Below, piece after piece: positions 1 to 10,945 of a stretch of DNA of 64,000 nucleotides. Both the position numbers and the translations under genes were made by a program. The notes under the pieces are model-generated. The model searched no databases and had not been told where the DNA came from. It saw only the letters and a program-made list of their open reading frames with translations. Every line of letters begins with the position of its first letter. The stretch's first letter is position 1. The DNA is from Platerodrilus igneus. Taxonomy: Eukaryota; Arthropoda; Insecta; Coleoptera; Lycidae. The DNA lies in contig JARFIW010000999.1 of assembly GCA_036346225.1 (NCBI GenBank), forward strand, positions 1,223,001 to 1,287,000. Reading direction: 5' to 3'.

Positions 1-794
1 AAGCCTACAATGCAACTAGTAATTACTAGTATAGACAGAACCAGATTCGGGAATCAAGGGAAATGACTTAACTTTTAAACAAAATACAGTAAATTTAATG
101 GAAACTGGTTATCCAATAATTGAAACAGGCATGTTACGAGTTAATTTACTTAACACGTAATACCTGTGGTAATACATAAAACGCAATGTTTAAGGAGGAG
201 GCTTACGAAGATAAGAGTGTGCAAGTATTACTTCGCAAATATTGAGAAATGTTTTACAATCCAAAGTTAGATGCTATTTAGGTTTAGGAAGTAACCTAAA
301 TTTGTTTGACCATAATTTGTAGGTTAAAATGTAGGTTTAGATTTCTGTAGTTAGATACCCATACGTATGTGCACGCGAGCGGTATATCCAAAAAACGGCA
401 AATAACCTCTTGATCATGGTACATGCTTCACTTTTATAATTTAATTTAAATAGAAAGAAATACGACTTTCAGTATTAAAATATTAAGGTTGAGGATATCC
501 AGGAGAATACAAAGATCGTAGAAAAAATCTGGCTATACTATGAGAAAGTCTACTAAGGGTTGTTACCGGACATATTGTTGGTTTTCTTCCAGCGTTGATA
601 ATAATGCGAGAAAGAATAAATTAGAATACCTAATAACTACGTTTTTTAAAATATTTTAAAGACCAAACAAGTTTAATGATTAAAAGCGGCGTGTTTATAT
701 CTTTCTAATTTGATAGCTTTTTTTCCCATTTAGCTGAATTTGTATCTATTGCTGTTCCCAAGATTAGTGACTTGCCCACGCGTAGATCCTGCCA
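1..794. other. AT-rich sequence without recognisable gene
   Basis: No reading frame of useful length and no similarity that I recognise. Probably degenerate repeat or intergenic DNA. Confidence 0.5.
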
Positions 795-1190
795 ACTTGA
801 GAATAACCGACTTCAATTGCTTAAGATATTGTAGCACGTCTCCTAATGAAGCCACAAGCGACATTCTCAAGATTACATTTTTGTCATGATACAATTATTG
901 CACATCGTACTGTTGCGGCAGCAGGAGGTCCTTAAACGCTTCTTAACGATAACATTTTCCCTTACTATTGTGAATTGAGAAAAGTAACACATTTGTATTA
1001 GTCGTTTCTTTTAGAACGTTCGCGTTTACTCATTTACCAAATTTTGCGTAATCCTGTGTGATGGGAAATGTGACAGCTGCTGGAACACATCCTGGATTCA
1101 AATATTTCATACTAAAAATGCACAGTGCGTAAAAGGAATTTTTAAAGAAAAGTAAATTAGAAGCGCTCAAATTGCTCTTTTAGGGCTTTT
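795..1190 (+). repeat. Dispersed repeat family R-A, copy 1
   Basis: This stretch matches 28935-29330 in the same orientation over about 390 bp at roughly 75-80% by eye. Shared anchors include the cagcaggaggt core, the ttagtcgtttcttttag block and the gtaatcctgtgtgatggga/gtgacagctgctggaaca blocks. It is non-coding. The ends are not defined by any inverted repeat or target duplication that I can see, so the class (old DNA transposon, Helitron piece or LTR piece) is open. Confidence 0.6.
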
Positions 1191-1693
1191 AATAGCAAGG
1201 TATAGGCCTTTTTACGTATCACAAACTTCTAGTACGTTGACGCTGTATTAAATTTGCAGCATCAGAGCATTTCAAACAAATTAAGTAATTCAGAAAATTG
1301 TATCTTCTACTCTGTAGAAAGTAAATAATCGCACATTCCTTACTAGATTTAATACAAAAATTGCTTAAATCCTTGATGTTGCTTAGAATAGTTATAACTA
1401 TTACCATGCCTTAAATGATATTCACAAACATTGATATTCTTTAACAGACCAATAGCTAGAATACTTGATTTCTTTAATAATAGTTCTAAACCTGCATAAT
1501 AAAAAAATTACATGAACATCGCAACAAATACTTGTTAAAGATTCGTGTAAAAGATCGACGTTTTAATAATAATTTCAAAGTCACTTTTTAATTTGTATAA
1601 AAGTTTGTATTTTCTGTAAGTCTTTATTAAATCTATTATTATCAAAAGTGTTTATACAGTCCATTCAACGAGTTGTCCAATCCGCAATATAAA

Positions 1694-1713
1694 TGGTCCT
1701 TTGAGCCGGATAT
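1694..1713 (+). other. Probable primer-binding site of BEL-1
   Basis: The sequence tggtcctttgagccggat begins at 1694. The same position in BEL-2, directly after its 5' LTR, reads tggtccaaacgatccgaat on the minus strand, so this is likely the tRNA primer site. The 5' LTR of BEL-1 would then lie just upstream, ending near 1693; its start was not located. About 430 bp separate the site from the gag start. Confidence 0.4.
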
Positions 1714-2122
1714 TAATTAAACGACTAAAATATTTCGTTCCTTCGGTCAAACGCAAAAACACAAATCTGGTTTACCTTCATTTGATAAAGTTAGTGTTGG
1801 TATAGTATATTTGCCGTGAGTGCATTCTCCATTTCACGCCTTTGCTGCTATATCAAGAAGAGTTCAACGAATCAGGACGAACTACAAAAACGAGTAAGTG
1901 AGAGGGTTCCATGCTACTATTGTAACTTCAAACTGGTACCTTGTCATTTATCCTTACCTTTATAGCTTTAACTTTCGTTAAAACTGGTGTAATGACATTG
2001 TTTTACTATTTCGAAAAAATAAAAGCTCTGAAATAATTGAGTTTACATTAGCACTAATCATTTTAATAATTCAATTAAACGTTTTAAATTAATTACTAGT
2101 CTTGTTAGTCATCATATCTACG

Positions 2123-2490
2123 ATGTCTGATTCAGATATTATTAAGAAATTGCATAAAGAAAGAGGGTTAGTTATAGTTAAATCACGCTTGACTTTGTTT
2201 ACCAAATACATATCTTAATTAATCGATCACGGTAAGCAGAAAGGCAGTTTATCATATAAAACTGAATTAGCAACTAGACTAAATACCGCTGAATTGTTAT
2301 TAAACGAATTTAAGAACGTGCAGGCCGATATTAAAAATGTAATCGACATAGTAACGGAAGGTGAAGTAACTGAGCGCGCCAACTTTGAATATTCTTATTT
2401 TTTAGTTATTGCCGCAGCAAAGGCTCTTCTAAATGCTCAAAAAATGGGATCAGCTCTTCCTCTGCCGTCGGGCAATCATCTCTCATTGTT
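2123..2490 (+). pseudogene. gag: BEL-1 gag, N-terminal part (BEL/Pao), broken
   Basis: The frame opens at ATG 2123 (MSDSDIIKKLHKERG), is stopped by TAA at 2216-2218, and continues in the same frame to about 2490. The pattern KTELATRLNTAELLLNEF followed by a Glu-rich stretch and an alanine-rich helix is typical of the start of BEL/Pao Gag proteins, which form the particle shell. It breaks off inside a Pro/Ser stretch where a tandem-repeat insert begins, and the Gag frame resumes near 2995. The copy is old: it has stops, frameshifts and several insertions. Identification rests on the family pattern across the whole 2.1-10.2 kb stretch. Confidence 0.7.
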
Positions 2491-2600
2491 CCGTTTATAG
2501 TGTATATAATTTACCGCTTAAGGGTATGTTCCGTTTATAGTATATATAATTTACCGCCTAATGTATATTCCGTTTTATATTGTACATAATTTTATTTTTC
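2489..2600 (+). repeat. Short tandem repeat, about 40-bp unit, three copies
   Basis: The unit ttccgtttatag...tatataatttaccgc is repeated at about 2489, 2529 and 2568, the last copy degenerate. It sits at the left edge of a roughly 500-bp block (about 2490-2994) that interrupts BEL-1 gag. The rest of that block has no recognised feature. Confidence 0.7.
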
Positions 2601-2994
2601 CTTGAAATTTGTTGATTATCTGCGTCCGCCCGGTATATTAATTGTTATTGAAAAATACCATGTATCACTTCAAGCAGGTACCTGTACAAAGTGCCGTGAT
2701 TGATAAGCTCTGCTTTTCGCCTGTGCAAGAACTTTCTTTATTACCTTGAAAAATACACGAAACATAGCATTATCGATTTTTCGTTGTAGAAGACCGCATT
2801 ACTACATGTTCTACGTAGAACCACACCGAAGAGTCAACTTTTGTATTTCGTAGTAGACGGACGCCTCCAACAGTGTTGTTTACAACCTCATTTTCGTTCA
2901 GAATGACCGCATGAATATAAATGTGCTTTGCTTCGTTATAACCGCAAACGTAAGTGTTTGAAGTAAACATGTCCACTTTTCTCTACCATCAGTA

Positions 2995-3532
2995 GCATTC
3001 ACAATTACAGCAAATTAACAGTCATAATATTAAGCTTCCTGCTCTAGTTCTTCCAAAATTTGGTGGGTGTAATTTTGAGTCATGGGTTTGCTTTCACGAC
3101 TCATTCGAATCTTTAATAATTAAAAATACGGATATTATGCAAATAGAAAAATTTCATTATCTCCGCTCATGCTTATCTAAAAATGCTGAGAGGGTGATAA
3201 ATACTTTACTTGTTTCATCGGCACGTTTGAAACAGCACGGCAATTATTATGTGATCGGTTTTCTAATAAATCCTTACTGATTCATAAACACACAGGGCTA
3301 TTTTTAATTTACCCTTGTAGCATTCGTCAATTAATAGACGAATTGTTGGGAAACCCCGATTAAATCATTGTGTCAACCAATTGAACATTGGGATACTTTA
3401 CTTATTTACATATTATTAAATCGCTTAAATAGCAACTCTGTTCGTGAGTGGAAATCTCAAAAACCCAATGATCATTTTCTGAAAGATTTAATAAACTTTC
3501 AAGGAGGATAATTTAAAAAAATTGGTATCAAC
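2995..3532 (+). pseudogene. gag: BEL-1 gag, central part, broken
   Basis: Around 3035-3300 the frame reads LPKFGG followed by FESWVCFHDSFESLI and an EKFHYLRSCL segment. This is the DUF1759 (Gag, BEL/Pao) pattern: LPKFxG, W..F...F..LI and KxxYLxxxL. Past 3288 the frame is lost through stops and frameshifts, but fragments of the C-terminal half of the domain can be followed to 3532, where a solo LTR is inserted. No functional product is possible. Confidence 0.7.
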
Positions 3533-4093
3533 TGTTACATGCCAAACTGGCCATGTACCATGTTTTAGATTTAGAGATACCTTGTAGGTTAATTGCCGCG
3601 TATTTTTGAAATGATACGCTAAATTCCGTCGTCGGCGATAGTCAAGTCTGCGCAGAGGGAATGCGGATGTGCGCGAGCGGAGGAAGCAAGATTAATCAAC
3701 GAGACATGGACTAAGCAGCAAGTATCTAAATGCGGTGTAGTTTTTAAAGAAAAATAGGTATGTAGTTTCCCTTTACCCCCTACCTATCGTTCCGCTACCT
3801 ATTTACCTTCATACCCCTACAAGATGCAATAGAAGTTCATTGACGGATAATAATTTGATGTTCAACATGGCGCAATCAAACCCTAACCACGTGCCGGACC
3901 CTGATATTAAGTCCCGAGAGATATACATCGCGTAAGTAATTTGAATTTTACCCAGAATGTGCACGTAAATTAACTTAGACAGCGATTGCATCATCCGGTA
4001 AAAACGTGGTCCTGTATATGTTATAATAATGGCGTTAGAGCCACGCCTAAAGTGTAAAAATAGCGCGTAAATTGCAACGCGGTGAATGTAACA
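3533..4093 (+). mobile_element. Solo LTR, family L1, 561 bp, TSD CAAC
   Basis: It starts TGTTACATGCCAAACTGG and ends ATGTAACA, giving 8-bp inverted ends with TG..CA termini. It is flanked by CAAC at 3529-3532 and 4094-4097. Related copies lie at 29918-30460, 40235-40757 and, more distantly, 14286-14934. The 4-bp duplication fits Ty3/gypsy-type integration better than BEL or copia (usually 5 bp). It interrupts BEL-1 gag, so it is younger than BEL-1. No matching internal region was recognised here. Confidence 0.85.
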
Positions 4094-4097
4094 CAAC

Positions 4098-4395
4098 TCA
4101 GTTGCGACAAAGGAAAATATTTATATTAAATCAAGATCTTTGCTGAGCGCTCAGCTCACATGGGCATTTTGTAAATCTTCTCACAAATTGTTCAGCTGTG
4201 ATGCATTTCTTAAACTCAGTGTTACCGCTCGGTTGGCTGAAGTTAAAAACTAAACTTGTGCGCCAACTGTTTATACAGTGGTCATAAAGTCTACAGTACA
4301 AATATGGCAAATGTCAAAAATGTCGTCCTAAACATCATACGGTTCTGCACTTTTAAAGGCATGTATCAGCTCGAAACGACACTTGTTCAATTGTC
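4098..4395 (+). pseudogene. gag: BEL-1 gag C-terminus with zinc-knuckle remnants
   Basis: Downstream of the solo LTR the Gag frame resumes. A Cys-Lys-Ser-Ser-His-Lys-Leu-Phe-Ser-Cys segment near 4175-4205 is a worn copy of the first CCHC knuckle, and LKLSVTARLAEVK follows it as in other BEL/Pao Gags. A second cysteine-rich stretch near 4290-4375 is scrambled by frameshifts. The spacing to the protease frame (4402) is normal for BEL gag-pol. Confidence 0.6.
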
Positions 4396-4401
4396 AAAAC
4401 T

Positions 4402-4914
4402 ATGAACAACATTCAACTTGCGCTGTCCAACTGTGTGTCACAAGATAATCAGGTTTTGCTGTCAACCGTAACACTGAGGGTTTTTGATCACTCTGGGCAA
4501 CTCCGCTACTGTAAAGCGCTTCTGAATTGTGCATTTCAATATAATTTTATTACTTCTGAATGTTGCAAGTCTTCGGGTCTTGCAAGGGAGCATGCTGACA
4601 TTTCAGTAGTTGGTATTAACCAAATACAATCGTGTATCAAATATAAATGCGATATAAGAGTGGAAGCTCTTCATTCGAAATTCTCCACTACTTTTACGTG
4701 TTTAGTAATTCCAAACATTTGCGACAGAATTCCAGCTTGTCCAGTATGGGCTTCTGCTTTCAGCATACCAAAAAATAGTCATTTCGCTCACCCAGAATTT
4801 CATACACCTTCAAAGATAGATCTTCTTATAGGTATCAGCTTCTTCTGGGATTTTTTATGCGTCGGTCAGATAAAATTGTGTCTTGAAAAACCCATACTTC
4901 AAAAACCAAGCTAG
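4402..4914 (+). pseudogene. pol: BEL-1 aspartic protease (DUF1758), catalytic Asp lost
   Basis: An open 170-aa frame. Near residue 15 it reads VLLSTVTLRVFDHSGQ, then LLNCAFQYNFIT where the retropepsin-like active site normally reads LLDxGSQxxFI, so the catalytic Asp is Asn here. The C-terminus has the usual DUF1758 ending DLLIG followed by WDFLCVGQIKL. The enzyme would cleave the Gag-Pol precursor in an intact element; this copy should be inactive. The next part of pol is open in another frame from about 4895. Confidence 0.75.
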
Positions 4915-5275
4915 GTTGGGTCATATCGGGCAGTATAAGTTGCACTATTCCCAGTCGAACAGTTTCATGCAATGTTGATCGAACCGTTTCTAGTCTTGAC
5001 CTATCTAGATTCTGTAAACTTGATGTTACACTTGATCGCCATCTTTCAAAAGAAGAGCAGGACTGCAAGGCACATTTAGTCTCCATTTTTCAAAGAAATA
5101 CTGAAGGTAGGTTCATCGTCTCCATCCTTCTGAGAGATTCTCCGGATAAATTGGGGGATTCTAAAGAAGGAGCGTTGTAGCAGTTTTAACGGCTTGAACG
5201 TAAGCTACACGTGAATTATGATCTTAAGCGCATGTACATTGACTTTATGAATGAATATGAATCATTGGGTCACAT
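4895..5275 (+). pseudogene. pol: BEL-1 pol linker before RT
   Basis: In the frame next to the protease, translation runs LGWVISGSI then a stretch with LSKEEQDCKAHL and RNTEGRFIVSI up to TAG near 5180. A further frame carries DLKRMYIDFMNEYESLGHI to 5275. This is the segment between protease and RT fingers in BEL/Pao Pol. It stops where LINE-derived sequence has been inserted; the RT frame returns near 7300. Confidence 0.7.
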
Positions 5276-5278
5276 CAT

Positions 5279-5369
5279 CATTTTGTTTTCGACCTTACTT
5301 AAGGTCACTTTGACACAGCTCTAACTTCTTTTCTATTCTGTGCTAATCTAAAAAGTTCTACATACTGCT
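5279..5369 (-). mobile_element. LINE 3' fragment inserted in BEL-1, first half
   Basis: Matches 17801-17883 and 18215-18294 (the 3' end of LINE-2), including gaccttacttaa and tattctgtgctaatct. The match breaks at ctacatac and continues at 7137, so this short LINE tail was itself split by about 1.77 kb of other DNA. Confidence 0.7.
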
Positions 5370-7136
5370 ACAGGCGGAAAAGCTACTAAGTCTATATTTA
5401 TCATTAAAATTATAAAATTGGAGCGGCCTGTAAAACAAAAATTGAAGGGAGGTCACCGGCACTAGCTAGCGGAAGGTCGTGGATCATATAGAGGGTTAAA
5501 ATTTTGCAGAAAGGGTCTTATTAATATATAATATACTACAAAAAAAATTGGCACTTACCTTTCATAAATATTGTGGCCTGATGACAATTGCCAAGGGCGC
5601 CAGTCAAGTCGAGAATGTCCAAATATTCATGCAAAACTTTGAGAGACTACTCATCCCAAGGAGGACAATTGTTCCTTTTACTCAACTCTTACCTTTTTGA
5701 CCTTTCATGATCAAAAATAAAAAAATATATTGACTTAATCAATGGCGAACAAAAACTATTTAATCACCAGAGCAATAAACGTGAACCTCATACATTCATT
5801 GATTTTAATTTAGAAATTTAATTGAATGGGTGATTTGGAATTATGATAATTTTACGTACATAAGTAATTCCCAAATGCTTTATATAGAAAAGACTTATAT
5901 TATAAATTTTACACTAAATTAATCCTACGGTTTATGGCCAAAACGTCCTAACAAATAAATTAACTAAAAATTAGTCATGCTACTTAACTATAAAAACTTA
6001 CTTACTAAAGATCGTCAATTGTTTGATGGCTTGCCTTCCAACGCAGAACAGCTCTTAAATTGGGGGAGAGAATTTCGCTTGTTGCTCTTGTTCCTTGCAA
6101 TTATTAAATAATTCAATGGCACACGAACCCGGCAGAATTTTCTTGAGCTTAACTTAACTTGTGCATCACATGCATACAAGCTTTTTATTATCTACTTTAT
6201 ATCACTATAAATCCTCGAACATACGGGCGTAACCCTCGCGAACTGGAAGAGTTAATTACTCCTTTCCAATTTCGCTATCGTGATACTAAGTGCAATATCA
6301 TATCTGTGATACCGCGAACTTCTCTGACTACGTTTCTACCTTTTGACAACAAACAACCCCATTGGAATCTCCGTCTTTTGGCTAAAGCCTTAAGTTATAT
6401 ATTAATCCCTACTCTAACCATTATTTACGTCATATTTCTGTTATCCAATGACTTAACAGAACCTCCCAAAAACAAGATTTTAGAAACCAAATCCAACCCC
6501 TTTCAAGATGAGGGTCACGGAAGCAATTATTTTTTCTAAGGGATTAAATATGTTGTATCTTCTTAGAATTTTAATTATTGAATTGTGGACCATACCCGTT
6601 GGCGACAGTTGTCTGCCATTAACAAAAGACCGGATAACCTACTTGAGCCGAAATGGATTTTAATACAATGGATGTCTCTAGACTACTTAAAATTACGTGC
6701 AATCTTTGAACAAATCAAATTGGAAAATAGTTTGGCTATTTATAATGTTTCGTTTTCTATAACCCTTGTCAATCAACGAAATTATTAAGAAGATTAAGTT
6801 TTACAACTGAAAATTGCTTTTCTTTGTTTACGTTAAAAGGTACTATGCCATTTAAATTTATCAGATTCATCAATCTATAACCAACATAAGCTTTAAAAGG
6901 TTTATTGTATTCGGATTTGCAAGGTAGGACCATTAAATTATGATGACTGCCGCTGGAATTTATAATATTTAAGCCCAAAGCTATTTCTAAACCTGGTCTT
7001 TATTATGAGGGATGCTAACTAAAATATAAAAGTAATTTATTATGGAATTTTTGCCTATAAGTTATACAAGTTAATGAAATTTAATTAATCAATTATTCTG
7101 TTTATTAGTAAACATTTCAAAATAATGTTACAATGT
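5370..7136. other. Unidentified ~1.77-kb insert splitting a LINE tail
   Basis: The intact version of the interrupted sequence (17876-17890) reads ctacatacccttcacaacc; here the two halves are separated by this block. I see no clear terminal inverted repeat or duplication. It contains one notable reading frame (6159-6539) and the purine stretch attgggggagagaa near 6059, which resembles a polypurine tract. A piece of a retroelement is possible but unproven. Confidence 0.45.
6159..6539 (+). CDS. Unrecognised 126-aa ORF with one likely membrane segment
   Basis: I do not recognise this protein. The frame is open for 126 codons, which is unusual in DNA this AT-rich. The N-terminal half is polar (RNPRELEELITPFQFRYRD). 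Residues about 75-95 form a hydrophobic stretch (LSYILIPTLTIIYVIFLLS) that could span a membrane, followed by a short polar tail. A hydrophobic segment near the C-terminus with a short tail would suit an envelope-like or host membrane protein fragment, but nothing else supports either. The true start is uncertain and it may be non-coding. Confidence 0.2.
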   Translation: MCITCIQAFYYLLYITINPRTYGRNPRELEELITPFQFRYRDTKCNIISVIPRTSLTTFLPFDNKQPHWNLRLLAKALSYILIPTLTIIYVIFLLSNDLTEPPKNKILETKSNPFQDEGHGSNYFF

Positions 7137-7290
7137 CCTTCACAACCTAGATTTCTAATAATTTGACTAATATAGCTTAGTGTAGGTCTTCCGATACTCT
7201 TCTATCTTTTTCCTATCTACTTGGCTCTACATAGATCTTAGCAACCTGATGGTTGTTAAAGAACTCCAACATGTTTCCCATTTATAAGGG
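7137..7290 (-). mobile_element. LINE 3' fragment inserted in BEL-1, second half
   Basis: Continues the match to 17885-18045 (ccttcacaaccta...gactaatatagctt...cctgatggttgttaaagaact). Together with 5279-5369 it forms one truncated LINE tail. The boundary with the resuming BEL-1 RT lies within about 7270-7300. Confidence 0.7.
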
Positions 7291-7299
7291 AAATCGCAA

Positions 7300-8130
7300 G
7301 TTGAATATTTCATGCCGTATTATGGTATGCTAAATGCGAAAAGTACTATTACTAAATTAAGGGTAGTTTTTAATAGTTCTTTTCCATCATCTTCAGGTAC
7401 CTCTGTTAATGATCTTCAAATGGTAGAGTTTGTTATACAAAATGATTTGCTTTCAATATGGTTAAGATTTCGCCAACACTCATACGTAGTTTCATCAGAT
7501 ATTGCCGAAATGTATACACAAATCTTAGTAAATCCTGATCAGAAATGCTACAAAGCTAGCTACAAGGTGTATAATACAACTTTCTAATGATTATGCAAAT
7601 AAGTTTCCATTATCCTCAAAGATAATTCGTTCTGACTTAAATGTCGACGACTTATTAAGTGATTCCGAATTCATTTCTGAGTTCTCTACTACTTGTCAAC
7701 AAATCATTTTCATTCTAAACAAGGGCTGTTTTCCCTTAAGAAAATGGATTTCAAATAAACCCAAAGTACTGCAAAATATTCAAATTTCTAGTTCATCGTC
7801 AATTGTTCTACCAACTGGTCCAAAGTACTAAAATTTTGGGTTTGCTTTGGTCATACGAAATAAATGTCAAAATTTCTCAAAGGACTATAACTAAGCGTAC
7901 TATACTTTCTACTACATCGGAAGTGTACGATCCGTTTGGCCTTTTGAGCGCTTCTACTGTCATAGCTAAAGTTGTAATGCAAAAATTGTAGCTTGAAAAA
8001 GTAGGATGGGATCAGTCCCTTTCCTTACAACTGCAGACGGAATGGCTTGCGTTTAAAAACGGATTGCCTGAATTTAGTAATCTTGAAACTTATCTTTTCT
8101 TAAAGGCACCAGCCCCATTTTGGGTGGCAG
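7300..8130 (+). pseudogene. pol: BEL-1 reverse transcriptase, broken
   Basis: The longest open piece is 7312-7587 (91 aa): TITKLRVVFN (fingers), SVNDLQMVEFVIQNDLLS, then SSDIAEMYTQILVNPDQ, which holds the first catalytic Asp (motif A). Past 7595 another frame carries IIRSDLNVDDLLSDSEF, matching the YVDDLL active-site motif with the Tyr replaced. An open piece at 7803-7991 and the following SVPF...LQTEWLAF-like region match the connection before RNase H. It has at least three frame changes and several stops. In an intact element it would copy RNA into DNA. Confidence 0.8.
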
Positions 8131-9904
8131 TGAAACTAAGTCTTCCGACATAACTAGGGGTCTATTCCTTGGGTAGAGCTATGAGAAATGGGGGGTAAGT
8201 CTAAATCTGTTTGTAGGTCAAACTTAATCTAAACCAAATAGGCGCCACCAAGTCCGGACTTATTCATGATAAAGAAAAAAAAGATCGCCTTCAATGACAA
8301 AAACCTGTCTTAATAAAATAAGACGCTATTCCTGAAAGAAATTGTAATAGTTAGATAAATAAAAAGTGGAGCACTATTTGTGTCCAGCAAATATACATAA
8401 AGAAGCAGTAAAAAAGATATTTGCAATATAAAGCTGGCATCAAAATTCTACTCATAAGGATGTTAGCTTTATGTGTTTAGGTTTGATCATATTTGATCAA
8501 AATAAAAACTTTAATCTTGAACCAATTGTTTACTAAAAAGAATCTCTTTTAAAATAAAATGAATTGCAACAAAAATTTAATTAATAACTGAATCACTTCA
8601 TGGTTTTCAACTTCAGGTTTATCTAAATTATTTTTAATCAAATATTTTACAGTATATTGTAAACTTGTTATACAAAAAAAGGGCTCCGACCTGTGCAGAT
8701 CTGTTCAGGCAGATGACAAATTAATTACTTCTAAAAATGTTACTACTCAAGTTTTTCTTTTTTAAATTACATGTGCAAGTTTTAGTTTCTATAAAGCAGA
8801 TCACAAAAATACTCTTGTTTACATAATTTGTACTAAAGCTGTTCGAGGCATTTGCTTTCAAGAATACATCTGTCAGCTGTATACTGCAGAAAAATATGTG
8901 ACGTCAGTAACACCTGTTGTTGTTACTAACGATTCATAATGAACCACGCGTGTTGTATCTCAAAACATCAAATCAGTGAATTTTAATTTCGACACTGGAA
9001 AATCCAGCTCAGCAATAGTTGAAACTTTTATAATATTCATGCTTTTACACATTAGAACAAATTAACGTGTTTCTAGTGTGAAACACATAAAAAGGACTTA
9101 AAGCTATCTACGAACCAAAAACTGCATTTCTCGTCTTGATGAGGTACTTGTTATTTCATGCAAAGATCACTGCGTGTAGTGTGAACCAAATTCATACTAA
9201 ACAACTTCTACTATGGAGTTGTTCCACGTGTAGAATCAAATACGGCCACGATACATTCGGCAGCCGCTGCAATCCGGTTGTTGAATCACGCCGCCTCACC
9301 AAAGTAGCATCCTTACGTTGTATAACAAAGTGGTCTTCATAAAATTGGTTTCTTAAATTTTCTATTCTAAATGTTGCATCGTAAGTTGTAGCAAAGTCGT
9401 CTTCTTAATAAACTGCCTTTTAAATTTCGTGTTTTCAGAGTTGCATTGTCAATTGTAACATTATGTCTTGTCGCGCTAAATAAATTATCTCAAATTAAAC
9501 AAGTTAATAACCTTTATACGTTACCAACCGCTATTCGAAGATGTGTCCTAACTCATCAAAGTTGATACGCAAATTGCCGGCCTGCAATTTTTGATACATC
9601 TTATTGCTTCTTCCACGTATGGCCGACTGATTACAAAACTAGCTCGGGCGACCGAGGCGTTCGAGGAGGGAACAGTCAAACAGAAACGCGCCTGCAAATA
9701 GCTGTAGAAGACACAGATATTTAACCACAAATAGAATACCAAAGGACAATGCTGCTTTAACGTATTACTTTAGTTGTTGAATGTAATTTACTATTGTTTT
9801 AATAAAAGTGTTTTATTATTCTCGCAATTTTATGAAGGAATTTATTAATCAAAAATAAAATTGTTACAATCTTAAAATTCAGCGACACGCAAAACTATCC
9901 AATT
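8131..9904. other. Unidentified insert between BEL-1 RT and RNase H
   Basis: BEL-1 pol leaves off near 8130 and resumes near 9905, so about 1.8 kb here is inserted or expanded. No coding similarity was recognised. A degenerate 68-bp unit occurs twice at 9317-9384 and 9385-9450 (gttgta.caaagt.gtcttc...ttaaattt...ttgcat). Confidence 0.45.
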
Positions 9905-10233
9905 CTGTAATTATTGAACTACATGGGTTTTCCGATTCATCAAAAAGAGCTTTGGTGCGTGCATTTACTTACGCTCGGTAGATCAACACGGCTCTATGCT
10001 TTGCACTAAAGCTAAAATAGCACTACTCAAAACTATCACTTTTCCGTCTTGAGTTGTGCGGTGCTCTAATCTTAGTACGCTTATTAGCAAAGGTTGTTAA
10101 TTCTATTAATGTTGCATTTAATGCAATACCTTGCTGGATCCGTTCCACAGTGGTACACTGCTGGTTGCGAACATCGCCACACCTCGGGTATCGAAAATTC
10201 AATCTAAGACAAGTACAGATAATTTGTTTCCTG
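9905..10233 (+). pseudogene. pol: BEL-1 RNase H fragment, broken
   Basis: Translation near 9910 gives ELHGFSDSSKRAL, matching the first Asp motif of BEL/Pao RNase H (LHGFCDAS). Near 10045-10100 FRLELCGALILVRLLAKVV matches the Glu motif (LPRLELCGA.LL). The frame then gives VSKIQSKTSTDN before LINE-1 sequence begins at about 10234. Stops lie between the motifs. I did not find BEL-1 integrase downstream of LINE-1. Confidence 0.75.
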
Positions 10234-10660
10234 TTGGTTCACTCGAAGAGGTAGAAGCGATCTACAAAGATATCGAAGACATACTAAGATACGTAAAAGG
10301 ACATGAAAATTTAATAATTACGGGAGATTTTAATGCAGTGGTAGGCGAGAGTAGGAAAGGAGCGGTTGCAGGTGTATTTGGTTTAGGTACGAGAAATGAC
10401 AGGGGAAATATGCTGGTAGAATTTTCCGACAAGAACAATTTAACCATCACAAACACATCATGCTAGAAGACAATATACGTGCAAGATGCCAGGAGATATA
10501 GGAAAATATCAAATAGATTACATTCTTGTTACACAACGGTTAAGGAATCAAGTAAAAGACTGTAGAAGCTATCCAAAAGCAGATATAAACATTGACCACA
10601 ACATCGTAATTATGAAGACCGCACTTAAATAAAAAAATTTGAAAAAAAGAAACGAAAAAT
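10234..10660 (+). pseudogene. LINE-1 endonuclease (APE-type), C-terminal half, broken
   Basis: From 10234 the frame reads SLEEVEAIYKDIEDIL then ENLIITGDFNAVVG (the GDFNA motif with Asp and Asn of the APE active site) and GTRNDRGNMLVEF, ending at TAG 10464-10466. A shifted frame then gives KYQIDYILV and CRSYPKADINIDHNIV; the last holds the Asp-His pair, with SDH altered to IDH. It nicks target DNA in intact LINEs. The N-terminal half is missing by truncation. Confidence 0.8.
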
Positions 10661-10945
10661 TGGCACTCGTACTTTGAGAAACTAAAAGATAAAGATATTC
10701 AAGACAGATTCGAAAAAAAATCAAATGAATTGCTGAAAGATATCCGGAAAATATTTTATATTAAGGAAGTAGAAACAGAATGGAATAACATTAAATCCAG
10801 TTTAGACATGGCGGCCAGAGATATTCTGGGGTATACACAAAAAGAAAGCAAGAAACCATGGATAACAAAGGAGATCCTGAATATAATAGAAGAAAGACGA
10901 AAATACAAAAATAAATCAGACGAAACAGAAATACAGATACAAAGC
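10661..10945 (+). pseudogene. LINE-1 linker, part 1
   Basis: The open piece from about 10700 to 10945 reads VETEWNNIKSSLDMAARDILG and KKPWITKEILNIIEERRKYK, the usual linker between endonuclease and RT in this LINE family. It is cut at 10945 by the palindromic element and continues at 13927. Confidence 0.8.

Noticed and set aside
5482..5496. gatcatatagagggt shared with about 40152-40166
   Set aside because: A 15-base match without extension on either side; too short to call a repeat.
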